A stretch of DNA of 64,000 nucleotides from Sporofaciens musculi (GCF_009830285.1 NZ_WUQX01000001.1:4464501-4528500); one strand, 5' to 3'; shown: positions 27,052-36,402, counted from the stretch's first letter. Made by a program: numbers and translations. The notes: generated by a model from the sequence alone, not told the origin.

Positions 27052-28611
27052 CTATTTTATAGCCAACAGCCTGCAAATCGCTACAGCCTGATAGATTTCC
27101 ATTCCCTCCGGCATCTTGTTCGGTCTGTGTCCCAAAATATCCGTAATCCTCTGAAGCCTGTATTTCACCGTATTCTTATGGACATATAACAAACTTGCCG
27201 TCTTTGCAGCGCTGGCATCCCCATCCAGGAGATAGACGCTTAAAGTTTCTGAAAGACTTGTTTCTTCCTCGTCTCCCCACAATCCCTTCAGACAATCCAT
27301 ACATCGTTCTACCTCATCCTCCCCCTGGCTTACCAACTGACGACAATTCCCGACAAACTGTATCTCTCCTATGCAAAAATAATCCCGCCAAGGAAAGACT
27401 TTGCAGGTATCCCCCAGATACGCCTGATGATCAAGATAAGCCCTCCTTACATCTTTCGTGTCGGACAGCCCGCTGCACCGCGTCAATGTTATTGTTTCAT
27501 CAATTTTGCGAACCTGCTCCAGCAGTCCCATAATCTGCTGCTGTGCCTCTTTTAAAGAGTAAGGGTTGCTAAGGAACAGCAAAAGCTTCCCCTCATAGAT
27601 GTCCGCCACCACCGTATCCGCGCAATTATCCGCAAATATCCTAAGCGATGGAAGTTCTCTCTGTAAATAGACAGACGAATTTTTCTTGGAGCCGCAGACA
27701 ATCCACATTTCTTGAATGTCCTCCACATGAATATGAAAAATGTCCGCCAGCCTCCTCATTTTCATCGGTTCATCCTGAAGTATTGCATGAACAAGCTCGT
27801 GAACTGCCACCTCACTGTGCTGCTGCCCCCAGATATTGACTCCAAGCCGCACCACATCTATAATCTGCTCGGTCAGCGTCTTGCCAAGAGGTCTCCCTTC
27901 CTTTAAGAGAAAAAGCTCCATGGCTTGTCCCCGTTCCGGATATAAAGTAAAACGACTTGCTTCTTTGTCTGATAAGCCGTTTTCTATGCCTTGCTTTATT
28001 GTATTTTCAATGCTTCTGGGCCATGCAGCCAGATTCAGTATCCGCATTGAGGAATCGCACAGTACCAGGGATGTGGCCGTCCGGTCGCTCAACATCTGCA
28101 GCACCGTATTCACAGACTGCAAATGGGCCGGCAAAACTGCCACTCTGTCCAGAATCTCCATCACAATGGATTCCTGCTCCATCCGGTCCCTGTAAATACA
28201 GTCCGTGACGTCACTAATGACCTCACTGTAGCGAAGTACTTTTTCCCCCTCCGGCATACAGATTAACACAAAATCCAACTCATCTGCCAGCTCAATAAGC
28301 CTTCGGTCCACTTTCGGAAGGTAGACTCCTACATAGAAAAGAATCAAGCCCGCCTCTCCGCCCTCTGCCATTCGGCGTATGTTCGCGCACTGCCCCTCAA
28401 TATCCTCCAAGATATTCATGAAACCTGTAATCACAATCTCGCTGCCAAAATATTCTTCCTGAGGAAAAAGCTCATCAATCAAAAAATCTGGATCTACGGA
28501 TTCTAACACCGAAATGGAGGAAACGATTTTGGTAAGCCCTCCTTGTCCGCCCAGAACCTTTGCCCGCCGAAGAGAAGGTAATTCTAACAAATCTTCTACT
28601 GTCACACTCAT
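27052..28611 (-). CDS. PucR-family transcriptional regulator
   Basis: 519 residues. The N-terminal PucR domain (residues 1-~130) begins VTVEDLLELPSLRRAKVLGG. The middle region is GGDEF-like/unassigned. The C-terminal HTH_30 domain has SLLYVHKNTVKYRLQRITDILG. PucR proteins usually activate purine or ureide/amino-acid catabolism genes. Here the obvious target is the HyuA/DUF917 pair downstream, separated by a terminator. The gene follows the DUF3006 gene by 24 bp and may share the cyclophilin-EamA transcript. Confidence 0.92.
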   Translation of the reverse strand: MSVTVEDLLELPSLRRAKVLGGQGGLTKIVSSISVLESVDPDFLIDELFPQEEYFGSEIVITGFMNILEDIEGQCANIRRMAEGGEAGLILFYVGVYLPKVDRRLIELADELDFVLICMPEGEKVLRYSEVISDVTDCIYRDRMEQESIVMEILDRVAVLPAHLQSVNTVLQMLSDRTATSLVLCDSSMRILNLAAWPRSIENTIKQGIENGLSDKEASRFTLYPERGQAMELFLLKEGRPLGKTLTEQIIDVVRLGVNIWGQQHSEVAVHELVHAILQDEPMKMRRLADIFHIHVEDIQEMWIVCGSKKNSSVYLQRELPSLRIFADNCADTVVADIYEGKLLLFLSNPYSLKEAQQQIMGLLEQVRKIDETITLTRCSGLSDTKDVRRAYLDHQAYLGDTCKVFPWRDYFCIGEIQFVGNCRQLVSQGEDEVERCMDCLKGLWGDEEETSLSETLSVYLLDGDASAAKTASLLYVHKNTVKYRLQRITDILGHRPNKMPEGMEIYQAVAICRLLAIK

Positions 28612-28635
28612 CAGTCCACCACCTGGTTCCCCTCG

Positions 28636-28815
28636 TTACTCTACAATCGTATACTGCAGATACTCATAAAGCAGCCTGGTTCCCTCTCTAATCTCCGGTG
28701 GAAGAAGCGCTCTTGCCACCATCTTCGGTTCCACCTTCTCCTCCGTCTCATCCTCCCGCTTAAGCATAGCATAGTCTCCGTCGATTCTTTCTACAATGTA
28801 CGTACATGTCAGCAT
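28636..28815 (-). CDS. Small DUF3006-like protein
   Basis: 59 residues from the ATG at 28815, preceded by AAGGAGG. The product begins MLTCTYIVERIDGDYAM, the pattern of DUF3006 proteins (a short beta-rich domain). Function is unknown. The open frame upstream to 28833 overlaps the EamA gene end and is probably not translated. Confidence 0.7.
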   Translation of the reverse strand: MLTCTYIVERIDGDYAMLKREDETEEKVEPKMVARALLPPEIREGTRLLYEYLQYTIVE

Positions 28816-28829
28816 ATCCTTGTCCTCCT

Positions 28830-29753
28830 TCACGAAGCATTTATTCCATGTCCCTTTCGATTAATAATGATAATCCCGACGCTCACACAGATGAGCGCAG
28901 CCAGATTCTTTACAGACAACACCTGCTCTCCTAAAAAAATTGCCGACAGCCCAACGCCAAACACCGGAATACTGAAGCCAAAAATCGCCACCCTTCCCAC
29001 CGAGTTATATTTCAGCAGCTCTGCCCAAATACTGAACGCTACGGTTGACAAAAGGGACATATAGAGCAGCAGCAGCGAAGATTTTATATTGAAACCATAA
29101 ACACTTCCTCCTGACACGACTCCAAGCAGAATCAGCACAGCCCCTCCAAACAGCAGTTGATATGCCGTAATGGTCACGGGCTTCTCCATATCCGAAATCA
29201 TCTTAAGCGTCACGCTGCTAAGCCCATAGGAACATGCGCACACCAATACCATGCCCTCTCCCAGAAATGAAAAATCGCTGCCCCACGCACCTGGCTCCAG
29301 GTTGATGATTATAATCCCTGCAAATCCAACCAGACAGCCGGCAATTTTCTTCCAGGTCAGCTTCTCTGACTTCATCAGAAAATGTGCTGCAATAATTGAG
29401 AAAAATGCATTGGACGCGTTGATTACAGAGCCTTTCGCCCCTGTAGTGTGGGCCAGTCCGATATAGAAGCACACATACTGAAGCGTCGTCTGCAAAATCC
29501 CCTGCCCGAATACATAGGGGATAGAAGCCTTCTTCATCGTAATAATACGTCTCTCCAGTATACATCCAAGCAGAAACGTGAAAACACCCGCCAAAAAAAA
29601 ACGATACCCTGCAAACAAAATCTGGCTCCCTGCATTTTCGATATGGAATAATTGATAGCCAATCTTTACACATGGAAATGCGCTGCCCCATAAGGCGCAG
29701 CACACCAATGCCAGAACTGTCCTTACAGCCGTATTCTGATAAAAACGCTCCAT
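28830..29753 (-). CDS. EamA/DMT-superfamily transporter
   Basis: 307 residues with about ten transmembrane helices in two EamA repeats. The first repeat starts with ALVCCALWGSAFPCVKIGY and the second with GMVLVCACSYGLSSVTLK. It probably exports metabolites or amino acids; the substrate is unknown. Its ATG overlaps the cyclophilin stop by one base, so the two are coupled. Confidence 0.9.
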   Translation of the reverse strand: MERFYQNTAVRTVLALVCCALWGSAFPCVKIGYQLFHIENAGSQILFAGYRFFLAGVFTFLLGCILERRIITMKKASIPYVFGQGILQTTLQYVCFYIGLAHTTGAKGSVINASNAFFSIIAAHFLMKSEKLTWKKIAGCLVGFAGIIIINLEPGAWGSDFSFLGEGMVLVCACSYGLSSVTLKMISDMEKPVTITAYQLLFGGAVLILLGVVSGGSVYGFNIKSSLLLLYMSLLSTVAFSIWAELLKYNSVGRVAIFGFSIPVFGVGLSAIFLGEQVLSVKNLAALICVSVGIIIINRKGHGINAS

Positions 29754-30271
29754 TATTCCTTCTCCGGATCCGGATATTCTACCCCTTTGGTATCTACCGT
29801 AACCTTTTTCATCTTCTCCTCCTTTAGCGGTCTGTCATTGTAGTCCGTCTCAGCGTCCGCAATCTTATTCACAACATCCATTCCCTCAATTACCTTGCCA
29901 AATGCGGCATAGGAGCCGTCCAAATGTGGAGAATTCTTGTGCATGATAAAAAACTGTGAGCCTGCCGAATCCGGATGCATTGCTCTTGCCATCGACAGTA
30001 CACCTTCTGTATGCTTTAAATCATTGTCAAAACCGTTCTGGCTGAATTCTCCTTTAATGTTATATCCAGGACCCCCCATACCGGTTCCGTCAGGACACCC
30101 TCCCTGAATCATAAAGCCGCTGATTACACGATGAAAAATCAAGCCGTCATAATATCCCCGTTTTACCAGTGAGACAAAATTATTTACCGTATTCGGAGCA
30201 ATCTCCGGATACAACTCCGCCTTCATAATATCCCCGTTTTCCATTTCAAATGTTACAATTGGATTTTCCAT
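29753..30271 (-). CDS. Cyclophilin-type peptidyl-prolyl cis-trans isomerase
   Basis: 172 residues without a signal peptide, so cytoplasmic. Conserved cyclophilin motifs: FHRVISGFMIQGGCPDGTG (catalytic Arg in FHRV), SAGSQFFIM, and the tryptophan region replaced by HLDGSYAAFGKVIEGMDVV. It catalyses proline isomerisation during folding. It is the first gene of a minus-strand run with the EamA transporter. Confidence 0.96.
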   Translation of the reverse strand: MENPIVTFEMENGDIMKAELYPEIAPNTVNNFVSLVKRGYYDGLIFHRVISGFMIQGGCPDGTGMGGPGYNIKGEFSQNGFDNDLKHTEGVLSMARAMHPDSAGSQFFIMHKNSPHLDGSYAAFGKVIEGMDVVNKIADAETDYNDRPLKEEKMKKVTVDTKGVEYPDPEKE

Positions 30272-30400
30272 AGTCCATTTACCTCTCTTCCTTTTTAATC
30301 CATGTCCTCAAAAGCCTGAACTTTTGTGTCCGACCTTATCTATTGTATCGGATAATGAATCATTCGTAAAGTAAAGAATAGAAAATCATCCCTTATTTCC

Positions 30401-31405
30401 TTACAGTCCATACCTCTGGTACAACTGTTCCCGATAAGTCCTATCCAGACTGATTTTATTCAGCTCATCCAAAAGATCGTTTTTAAGAAGGTACTGAACT
30501 AACGTCTCCATACGATTTTCCTGCTTTTTTAATCGCATTTCCTTCTCCTGAAACTGTGATTCCTTCTCCTGAAACTGTGATTCCTTCTCCTGAAACTGTG
30601 ATTCCTTCTCCTGAAACTGACGTTTCTTTTCTTGAAATTGAGATTCTTTCTCTTGAAACTGACGTTTCTTCTCTTGAAACTGAGACTCCTTCTCTTGAAA
30701 CTGACGCTCCTTCTCCTTCCACTCATCCTCAAAAATCTCTTTTATCACATCACATACCATATTCTCTGCCTCCTCCATCGTCTTCTGATTAGCCCGCATA
30801 ATCAAATCCATGGCTGCCTGGTATAGATTAGATTCTCTATGTATCTTGTACTCTCTCAACAACCTCTTGGTATTCGCATCCATTGCAAGATTTCTTTTTA
30901 AACTGCTCAACCACCTGTTTTCTCTGGGCGGAAGCTGCGTGTTTACTATAATCTGCATAGGAATCGGGTCATTTATAAGTACATAGATCCCTCTCTCTTT
31001 TTTTACTGCCTGGATATTTCTCTCTTTTTTCAGCAATTTCAACATCTTTCTGGGAAAATGGCTGCAAACAAAGGTTATTGTGATATCCTCCATAGAAATC
31101 TCATGTATGCTCTCTGTATTTGATTGATAGAGGCATGCATATCCATAAACCTTGTAGAAATCATCAATACTCAAATGATCATCCGGACTCTTGTACTCTA
31201 TTAAATTGTGTTTACGGAAAATCTTTCCAATATTCTTTTGTACTGGCGTATCATCTGAGTCCTTAATCACAATCGTGTCAACACGAAGCGATTTCTTATA
31301 TAACTCATGTTCTGAGCAGAAGCTCAGATGTGCAGATTCTCCCTGAAGCTCAATCTGGAGTGCTGCGTGAAAACCATCATGCCATTGTAAAATCTCATCT
31401 GCCAT
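30401..31405 (-). CDS. PD-(D/E)XK-nuclease-like protein with a heptad-repeat coiled coil
   Basis: 334 residues. The N-terminal part has a nuclease-like core, D43 (RVDTIVI) then E70-x-K72 (NLIEYKSPDD), followed by HLSIDDFYKVYGYACLY. This is a family common in Lachnospiraceae and distantly related to Rpn/PDDEXK transposase-like nucleases. The region ~225-290 is an extended charged coiled coil made of eight seven-residue units of the type KESQFQE, encoded by a 21-bp tandem repeat. The C-terminus (LLKNDLLDELNKIS) is typical of Rpn-like proteins. It stands alone, with about 130-350 bp non-coding DNA on each side. Function is not established. Confidence 0.8.
   Translation of the reverse strand: MADEILQWHDGFHAALQIELQGESAHLSFCSEHELYKKSLRVDTIVIKDSDDTPVQKNIGKIFRKHNLIEYKSPDDHLSIDDFYKVYGYACLYQSNTESIHEISMEDITITFVCSHFPRKMLKLLKKERNIQAVKKERGIYVLINDPIPMQIIVNTQLPPRENRWLSSLKRNLAMDANTKRLLREYKIHRESNLYQAAMDLIMRANQKTMEEAENMVCDVIKEIFEDEWKEKERQFQEKESQFQEKKRQFQEKESQFQEKKRQFQEKESQFQEKESQFQEKESQFQEKEMRLKKQENRMETLVQYLLKNDLLDELNKISLDRTYREQLYQRYGL
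30545..30712. repeat. Coding minisatellite, eight 21-bp units
   Basis: Eight tandem units, each beginning CTC(C/T)TGAAACTG on the + strand, run from 30545 to 30712. Each encodes one heptad (K-E/K-S/R-Q-F-Q-E). The first two units are identical. Because the unit is a multiple of three, gain or loss of units keeps the frame and only changes coiled-coil length. All other frames are also open here, producing shadow ORFs. Confidence 0.95.
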
Positions 31406-31753
31406 TCACTACCTCCATTATATTCAAATCTCAGTCTGTATGCAAGATATACAAACTATTTTGTAGCACGAAACCCAGGTACAATTAAACAGTCCACTAC
31501 ACCGACCGTATCATATTGTCCTTACTGTTTACCATCCAAAACCGGAAAAATTCTGATGAATATCAGATATGAAAATAAGATAATTCTATCCTACCATCTT
31601 ATTAAGACTTTCACAACCAAATTTGTTCGACTTTTTTCGACATCATAAAGAAGGAGACGCCCTATGGTTCATACCTTAATACAGCGTCTCCTTTGAGAAA
31701 TTTTTATTTTATATCTTTTCTATAATTCAGAAACTATATCACACATCCACGTT
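31406..31753. other. 348-bp intergenic region
   Basis: It holds the upstream region of the nuclease-like gene and the terminator of larE at 31651-31693. No further gene, RNA or repeat could be supported. A 10-codon frame inside the terminator hairpin has an SD but is probably chance. Confidence 0.5.
31651..31693 (-). terminator. Hairpin terminator after larE
   Basis: AAGGAGACGC (31651-31660) pairs with GCGTCTCCTT (31684-31693). Short T-rich tails are present on both strands. It lies about 60 bp after the larE stop. Confidence 0.6.
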
Positions 31754-32566
31754 CTACAACACATCCATACTCCCTGACCGGAATCCCTCCAAATCCAAAG
31801 TAATATACAAATATCCCAGATGCTTGAGATATTCCGTTATCATTCCCCTTTTCTCCACCAGCAAATGCAAGTCCTTTTGATCTGTCTCGATTCTAGCAAT
31901 GTCCCTATGGATTCTCAATCGTACATTGTAAAGTCCCAGACCCTTCAGAAAATTTTCGCCTTGCTCCACCTTGCGCATTTCCTCGTAGGAAATGGGCGTT
32001 CCATAAGGAAATCTTGTTGCAAGGCAAGGCGTGGAGGGCTTATCGGACACAGAGATTTGGTATTCCTTCGCAAGTCTCCTGACATCAGCTTTGGTAAACT
32101 CTGCGTCTGCCAGAGGGCTTAAGATTCCCATTTCGCGAACCGCCCGAATTCCAGGACGGTACACCTGGCAGTCGTCTTTATTCGTCCCCTCAAGTATTGT
32201 GGAAACGCCTAGTACTTTTGCCTCATCTTGTATCCTCTCAAAGAGATAGCGTTTGCAGCGATAACATCTGTCCAAAGGATTGTCCGCTATACCCGCACCT
32301 TCAAGCTCGTCAAGCTTTAATACTCGGAAAATGCCTCCCAAATCCTGCGCCACTTTCTGCGCCTCCTTAGCTTCCTTTGCCGGATGCAGCATGGTGTGCA
32401 GATAGATTCCATATACCTTTTTACCCGTTTCTTTGGCGGCATCGCAGGCAAGTTTTAATAAAAGGCTGCTGTCCACGCCTCCGGAAAACGCTACGATTAA
32501 GTCCTCCTGGGCACATTCATGTATTATTTTGCTTATTTTATCCTTTTTTTCCTGGCAGCTATTCAT
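31754..32566 (-). CDS. larE: LarE-like ATP-dependent sulfur transferase
   Basis: 270 residues of the PP-loop superfamily, with FSGGVDSSLL at residues ~24-33. LarE adenylates the nicotinic-acid-derived precursor and inserts sulfur during synthesis of the nickel-pincer cofactor of lactate racemase. Cysteines are seen as CYRC (DRCYRCKRYLF) and in TPCLATRFPYG. Three cysteines at these positions suggest the [4Fe-4S]-type LarE rather than the sacrificial single-cysteine type; this is inference. The ATG at 32566 follows GAAGGA and overlaps the end of larC by 8 bp. Confidence 0.88.
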   Translation of the reverse strand: MNSCQEKKDKISKIIHECAQEDLIVAFSGGVDSSLLLKLACDAAKETGKKVYGIYLHTMLHPAKEAKEAQKVAQDLGGIFRVLKLDELEGAGIADNPLDRCYRCKRYLFERIQDEAKVLGVSTILEGTNKDDCQVYRPGIRAVREMGILSPLADAEFTKADVRRLAKEYQISVSDKPSTPCLATRFPYGTPISYEEMRKVEQGENFLKGLGLYNVRLRIHRDIARIETDQKDLHLLVEKRGMITEYLKHLGYLYITLDLEGFRSGSMDVL

Positions 32567-33917
32567 GCGACCATCCTTCATGTATAAGCAGCTTACCTGC
32601 TTCACAGAAAATCTTTTCCCACGCCTCCTGATAGGACAGCCCCTTCTCCTTACAAATCGACGCTACACTCTCGTATTCCGGATACACCCTCATATTTCCG
32701 TTGATTTCACATACCTTAACTTCTGCCTCGCCAAGAGAGGTCTTAAGTTTGCAAATCTTGCGTTTTAACACAGTACGCTCCATCTTCATTCTGCGGATTC
32801 CAATCGTAGTCGTCTCACAAAAAATGATTTCCTCCATCTTCGGAAGCATATCTTCACTACAGATTACATTGAGCTGATATGCAGGACGATTCTTCTTCAT
32901 ATACACAGGAGTATAATGCACATCCCGCGCCCCTGCTTCTAAAAGTCTCTCCATCACATATCCTAAAGCCTCCCCTGTACAATCGTCAATGTTACTCTCA
33001 AGCTTGTAAATACAATCTCTATCCTCAGAGTCAGGCTCAATCAGCATCCCCCGCAGAATACTCGGTCTTCCATAATCCCTCTTACCCGCACCCATACCAA
33101 TCCGTTTCACTTTATATCTGGCTGGAAGCTGCTTTGAAGTTCGTACTGCCGCCACAATGGCCGCGCCGGTAGGCGTTACCAGCTCTGCTTCTGTCTTTGT
33201 CATATGCAGGGATATCCCATGCTGTGCGATGATATTGACTACCGCCGGAACCGGAACCGGAATGATTCCATGCTGGCATCTGACCGTTCCTCTCCCTTCG
33301 TATAACTCCTTTACAATGACACTTGTAATATTCAGGTTGTCAAGGCAGATAGCAGCAGCCACAATATCCACAATAGAATCTACCGCCCCCACTTCATGAA
33401 AATGCACCTCCTCTATAGAAGTGCCATGGGCCTTTGCCTCTGCTTCTGCTAATACGGTAAATATATTCGCTGCAATCCCTTTGGCACGCTCTGTAATTCG
33501 GGAGTTCTGAATCATAGATTTGATCTCCGACAGACCTCTATGTTCATGATGCGCATGTTCATGGCCTTCATGAGTATGTTCTTTATGTACATGGCTGTGT
33601 ATATGCTCTCCTTCATGAATATGCTCATGGCTGTGCATAGAAATGTGTCCCTGGGTATGACCATATAGATACTCATTGTCATGGTCATGGCTCTCATGCT
33701 CCCCATCCAAAACTACACGGAAATCACAGGCATCAATCCCCGATTTTTTTACCCTGCCAATCTCTATCTCAAATCCCCCGACCGGAAGACTGACAAGCTG
33801 TTCTTTCAATATCTTCGGGTCTGCCCCCAGATCAAGCAGAGCTCCGACTGTCATATCGCCGCTGATTCCACTGTAACACTCCAGATATAATGTATTTCCC
33901 TGTTTTTCATTTAGCAT
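32559..33917 (-). CDS. larC: LarC-like nickel insertion protein for the pincer cofactor
   Basis: 452 residues, beginning LYLECYSGISGDMTVGALLDLG, the LarC N-terminus. A long His-rich segment (residues ~75-130, HSHEHIHEGEHIHSH type) should bind nickel. The second half contains HFHEVGAVDSIVDIV, TPTGAAI and KLESNIDDCTGEALG. In Lactobacillus plantarum larC is expressed through a programmed frameshift as LarC1/LarC2; here it is one unbroken frame. LarE follows directly. LarB and the lactate racemase LarA are not in the window. Confidence 0.92.
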   Translation of the reverse strand: MLNEKQGNTLYLECYSGISGDMTVGALLDLGADPKILKEQLVSLPVGGFEIEIGRVKKSGIDACDFRVVLDGEHESHDHDNEYLYGHTQGHISMHSHEHIHEGEHIHSHVHKEHTHEGHEHAHHEHRGLSEIKSMIQNSRITERAKGIAANIFTVLAEAEAKAHGTSIEEVHFHEVGAVDSIVDIVAAAICLDNLNITSVIVKELYEGRGTVRCQHGIIPVPVPAVVNIIAQHGISLHMTKTEAELVTPTGAAIVAAVRTSKQLPARYKVKRIGMGAGKRDYGRPSILRGMLIEPDSEDRDCIYKLESNIDDCTGEALGYVMERLLEAGARDVHYTPVYMKKNRPAYQLNVICSEDMLPKMEEIIFCETTTIGIRRMKMERTVLKRKICKLKTSLGEAEVKVCEINGNMRVYPEYESVASICKEKGLSYQEAWEKIFCEAGKLLIHEGWSHE

Positions 33918-34010
33918 CTTTTCATCCTCCTGAAACTACCAGTTTTCCAATTAGCCTTATGTAATTAACGTCAGCTCTCATTATACGACATTTCCATACA
34001 ATGTCTAATA

Positions 34011-34590
34011 TTAATTTTCTCTAACAGAGAGCAGGATTTTTTCAAATTTCTTTTCTGACAATATTTCATGTGTCACAAATTCTCCATTGCAGAAAAGTGA
34101 AAAAGTAGTAAATGGCCCAGGTGCGCTCTGCGCTGCATCTCTCGACTGAATATGTACCACATGAAAGTCAATTCCACATGCATGGGCCATTTTTTCAAGC
34201 AGCGGTACATATTTAGCCGTAAAAGGACATTGGTTGGTATAGTATAACACAAAACCCTTCGGCATATTTTCATGCTTATGCACAGTATTCTTGAAGCAAG
34301 GTCTGGCTGCACCTTCATCAAAAGGCAAGTACATCAACTCAAAATACGGATCGGCTGTATCTACTGTCTCAAACCCTTTATATTTCATATACTTAGGGTC
34401 AGAAAGAAATCCCTTTTTCTTGTTTGAGGATAGAACCACAAGACCTTTTTTCCCCTTTTCTTTGCTGTCTTCAATACACTTATCCAATAACAGGTTCGAG
34501 TATCCATGTCCTTTAAACTTGAATATCTTTGTTATTCGCTATTGCACAGCAAATGTGCTCTTGTTCAAGATTATCATGCGTCAATTTCAC
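34011..34590 (-). pseudogene. YoaP-type GNAT acetyltransferase with internal deletion and frameshift
   Basis: The 3' part (from about 34520 down to 34011) encodes FKGHGYSNLLLDKCIEDSK, the acetyl-CoA loop of a YoaP-like acetyltransferase. It then continues with the YoaP C-terminal domain (ends EKILLSVREN). In another frame just upstream, from a GTG at 34590 with a GGAG SD, is the family N-terminus VKLTHDNLEQEHICCAIANN, followed by KDIQV and a stop. About 60 residues of the expected GNAT domain are missing between the two parts, and the frames do not join. A shortened 158-residue frame starting at 34487 is open but would lack the N-terminal half of the fold. Confidence 0.75.
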
Positions 34591-34677
34591 AAGCTCCACG
34601 ATTCATTACCTCCGTAAATTTCATTGAGATTTCCCTTAAAAAGTTTAACTGTCTTTGTATTACCAAGTATTTCAGTA

Positions 34678-36402
34678 TTACCCCGCCAGCTTCTCAAGAG
34701 CTTTGGTAAGCGACCGAAGCCGCATATCAGCATCTTCCTCATTCACACCTCTGACACCTATATAAAACTTAATCTTTGGCTCAGTCCCTGACGGACGGAT
34801 ACAGCACCACGCCCCCTTTTCCAGTTCAAAATACAATACATTCGATTTGGGAAGACCGGTTATACTCTTTTTGCCGTCTGTCATATCTATTTTCACATCT
34901 TTCTGGTAATCCCGAAACTGCATAACAGGAAGCCCGCCGATTTCCTTCGGCACATCCCAACGGATGTTTTCCATCATCGCCTCAATCCGCTTTGCACCGT
35001 CCTGCCCCTTAAGGGTTATGGTACACAGCTCCTCCTTAAAATACCCATAATCCTTAAACAGCTCATCCATTTTATCACACAAAGTCATTCCCCTGCTCTT
35101 ACAGTACGCCGCCGTCTCGCCAAGGGCCATCACAGCCACTATGGCATCCTTATCACGGGCATGGGTTCCCACAAGACACCCGTAACTCTCCTCATAGCCA
35201 AATACAAACTCATGGCTTCCATTTTTTTCAAAAAGCTTAATCTGTTCCCCGATGTATTTGAAGCCTGTCAACGTCTCAATCAACTCTACCTGATACGCTT
35301 TCGTAATCTCCCGCGCCATCTTCCCTGACACAATCGTCGTGACCACTGCCCCGTTCTTTGGAAGGGTTCCTATAGCCTTCCTCTGGGCCAGTTGATATTC
35401 AAGAATCAGCATACCAGACATATTCCCTGTAAAAGCGATATATTCTCCGGTCTTCGTATCCTTTGCATACACGCCTAGACGGTCAGCGTCAGGGTCTGTT
35501 GCCAGCACAATATCCGCATCCACCTCTTTCGCAAGCTGTAACGCCAGGGCAAATGCATCCTTATCCTCTGGATTGGGGTAAGAAACAGTCGGAAAATTAC
35601 CGTCCGGCGCCTCCTGCTCCTTCACCACATAAATATTTTCAAATCCAAGCTCACTTAACACTCTCCTTACCGGAAGGTTGCCTGTACCGTTAAGAGGTGT
35701 ATAGACAATCTTCAGATTTTTAGCTTCTTTTCGGATGATTTCCGGATGAAGGACCAGTTTCTTAAGCTCCTCCATATACCTGTTGTCAATCTCCTCCCCA
35801 ATCACCCTATAAATCCCTGACGCTATGGCGTCCTCCTTTTTCATGGTTTTCACCATCTTATAATCCGTTATAGCATTGACCTCTCCAATAATCTCCTTAT
35901 CCTTTGGCGCTGTAATCTGTCCGCCATCCTCCCAATACACCTTATACCCATTATATTCCGGTGGATTATGGCTTGCCGTCACCACAATTCCTGCCGTACA
36001 TTGAAGCTCACGTACTGCAAACGAAAGTATGGGCGTAGGACGCAGAGATGGGAAAATATAAACCTGAATCCCATTTGCCGCAAGGCACAGCGCAGCCTCA
36101 TCTGCAAATTCTTCGGACATATTTCGAGAATCATAGGCAACCGCCACTCCCTTAGACTGTGCCCTCTCCTTAATTATAAAATTGGCAAGCCCCTGGGTAG
36201 CCTTTCGCACAGTATAGATGTTCATGCGGTTTGTACCCGCCCCGATCACTCCCCGCAGTCCTCCGGTCCCAAATTCCAAATCCCGATAGAACCGTTCTTT
36301 AATCTCCTTTTCATCCCCGTCAATCCTTCTCAGCTCTTTCTTCGTCTCCTCATCAAAGTACGAATCCTCTAACCAGAACTGATAAGTCTTTTCTGCATCC
36401 AT
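34678..36402 (-). CDS. pgcA: Phosphoglucomutase/phosphomannomutase family protein
   Basis: 574 residues, the length of PgcA-type alpha-phosphoglucomutases. The active-site serine loop is TASHNPPEYNGYK (residues ~140-152). The metal loop is DPDADRLGV, the sugar-binding loop is GYEESYGC, and the phosphate-binding loop is RPSGTEPKIKFY near the C-terminus. The N-terminus has FGTGGLRGVIGAGTNRMN. It interconverts glucose-1- and glucose-6-phosphate, feeding glycan and cell-envelope synthesis. It stands alone on the minus strand, 88 bp upstream of the broken acetyltransferase gene. Confidence 0.94.
   Translation of the reverse strand: MDAEKTYQFWLEDSYFDEETKKELRRIDGDEKEIKERFYRDLEFGTGGLRGVIGAGTNRMNIYTVRKATQGLANFIIKERAQSKGVAVAYDSRNMSEEFADEAALCLAANGIQVYIFPSLRPTPILSFAVRELQCTAGIVVTASHNPPEYNGYKVYWEDGGQITAPKDKEIIGEVNAITDYKMVKTMKKEDAIASGIYRVIGEEIDNRYMEELKKLVLHPEIIRKEAKNLKIVYTPLNGTGNLPVRRVLSELGFENIYVVKEQEAPDGNFPTVSYPNPEDKDAFALALQLAKEVDADIVLATDPDADRLGVYAKDTKTGEYIAFTGNMSGMLILEYQLAQRKAIGTLPKNGAVVTTIVSGKMAREITKAYQVELIETLTGFKYIGEQIKLFEKNGSHEFVFGYEESYGCLVGTHARDKDAIVAVMALGETAAYCKSRGMTLCDKMDELFKDYGYFKEELCTITLKGQDGAKRIEAMMENIRWDVPKEIGGLPVMQFRDYQKDVKIDMTDGKKSITGLPKSNVLYFELEKGAWCCIRPSGTEPKIKFYIGVRGVNEEDADMRLRSLTKALEKLAG

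Noticed and set aside
30545..30712. CRISPR-like short tandem repeats
   Set aside because: The units are contiguous with no spacers and encode heptads in frame; this is a coding minisatellite.
31651..31693. Ten-codon plus-strand frame with an AAGGAG site, as a possible leader peptide
   Set aside because: It is wholly inside the larE terminator stem, whose arm supplies the AAGGAG, and no gene follows on that strand.
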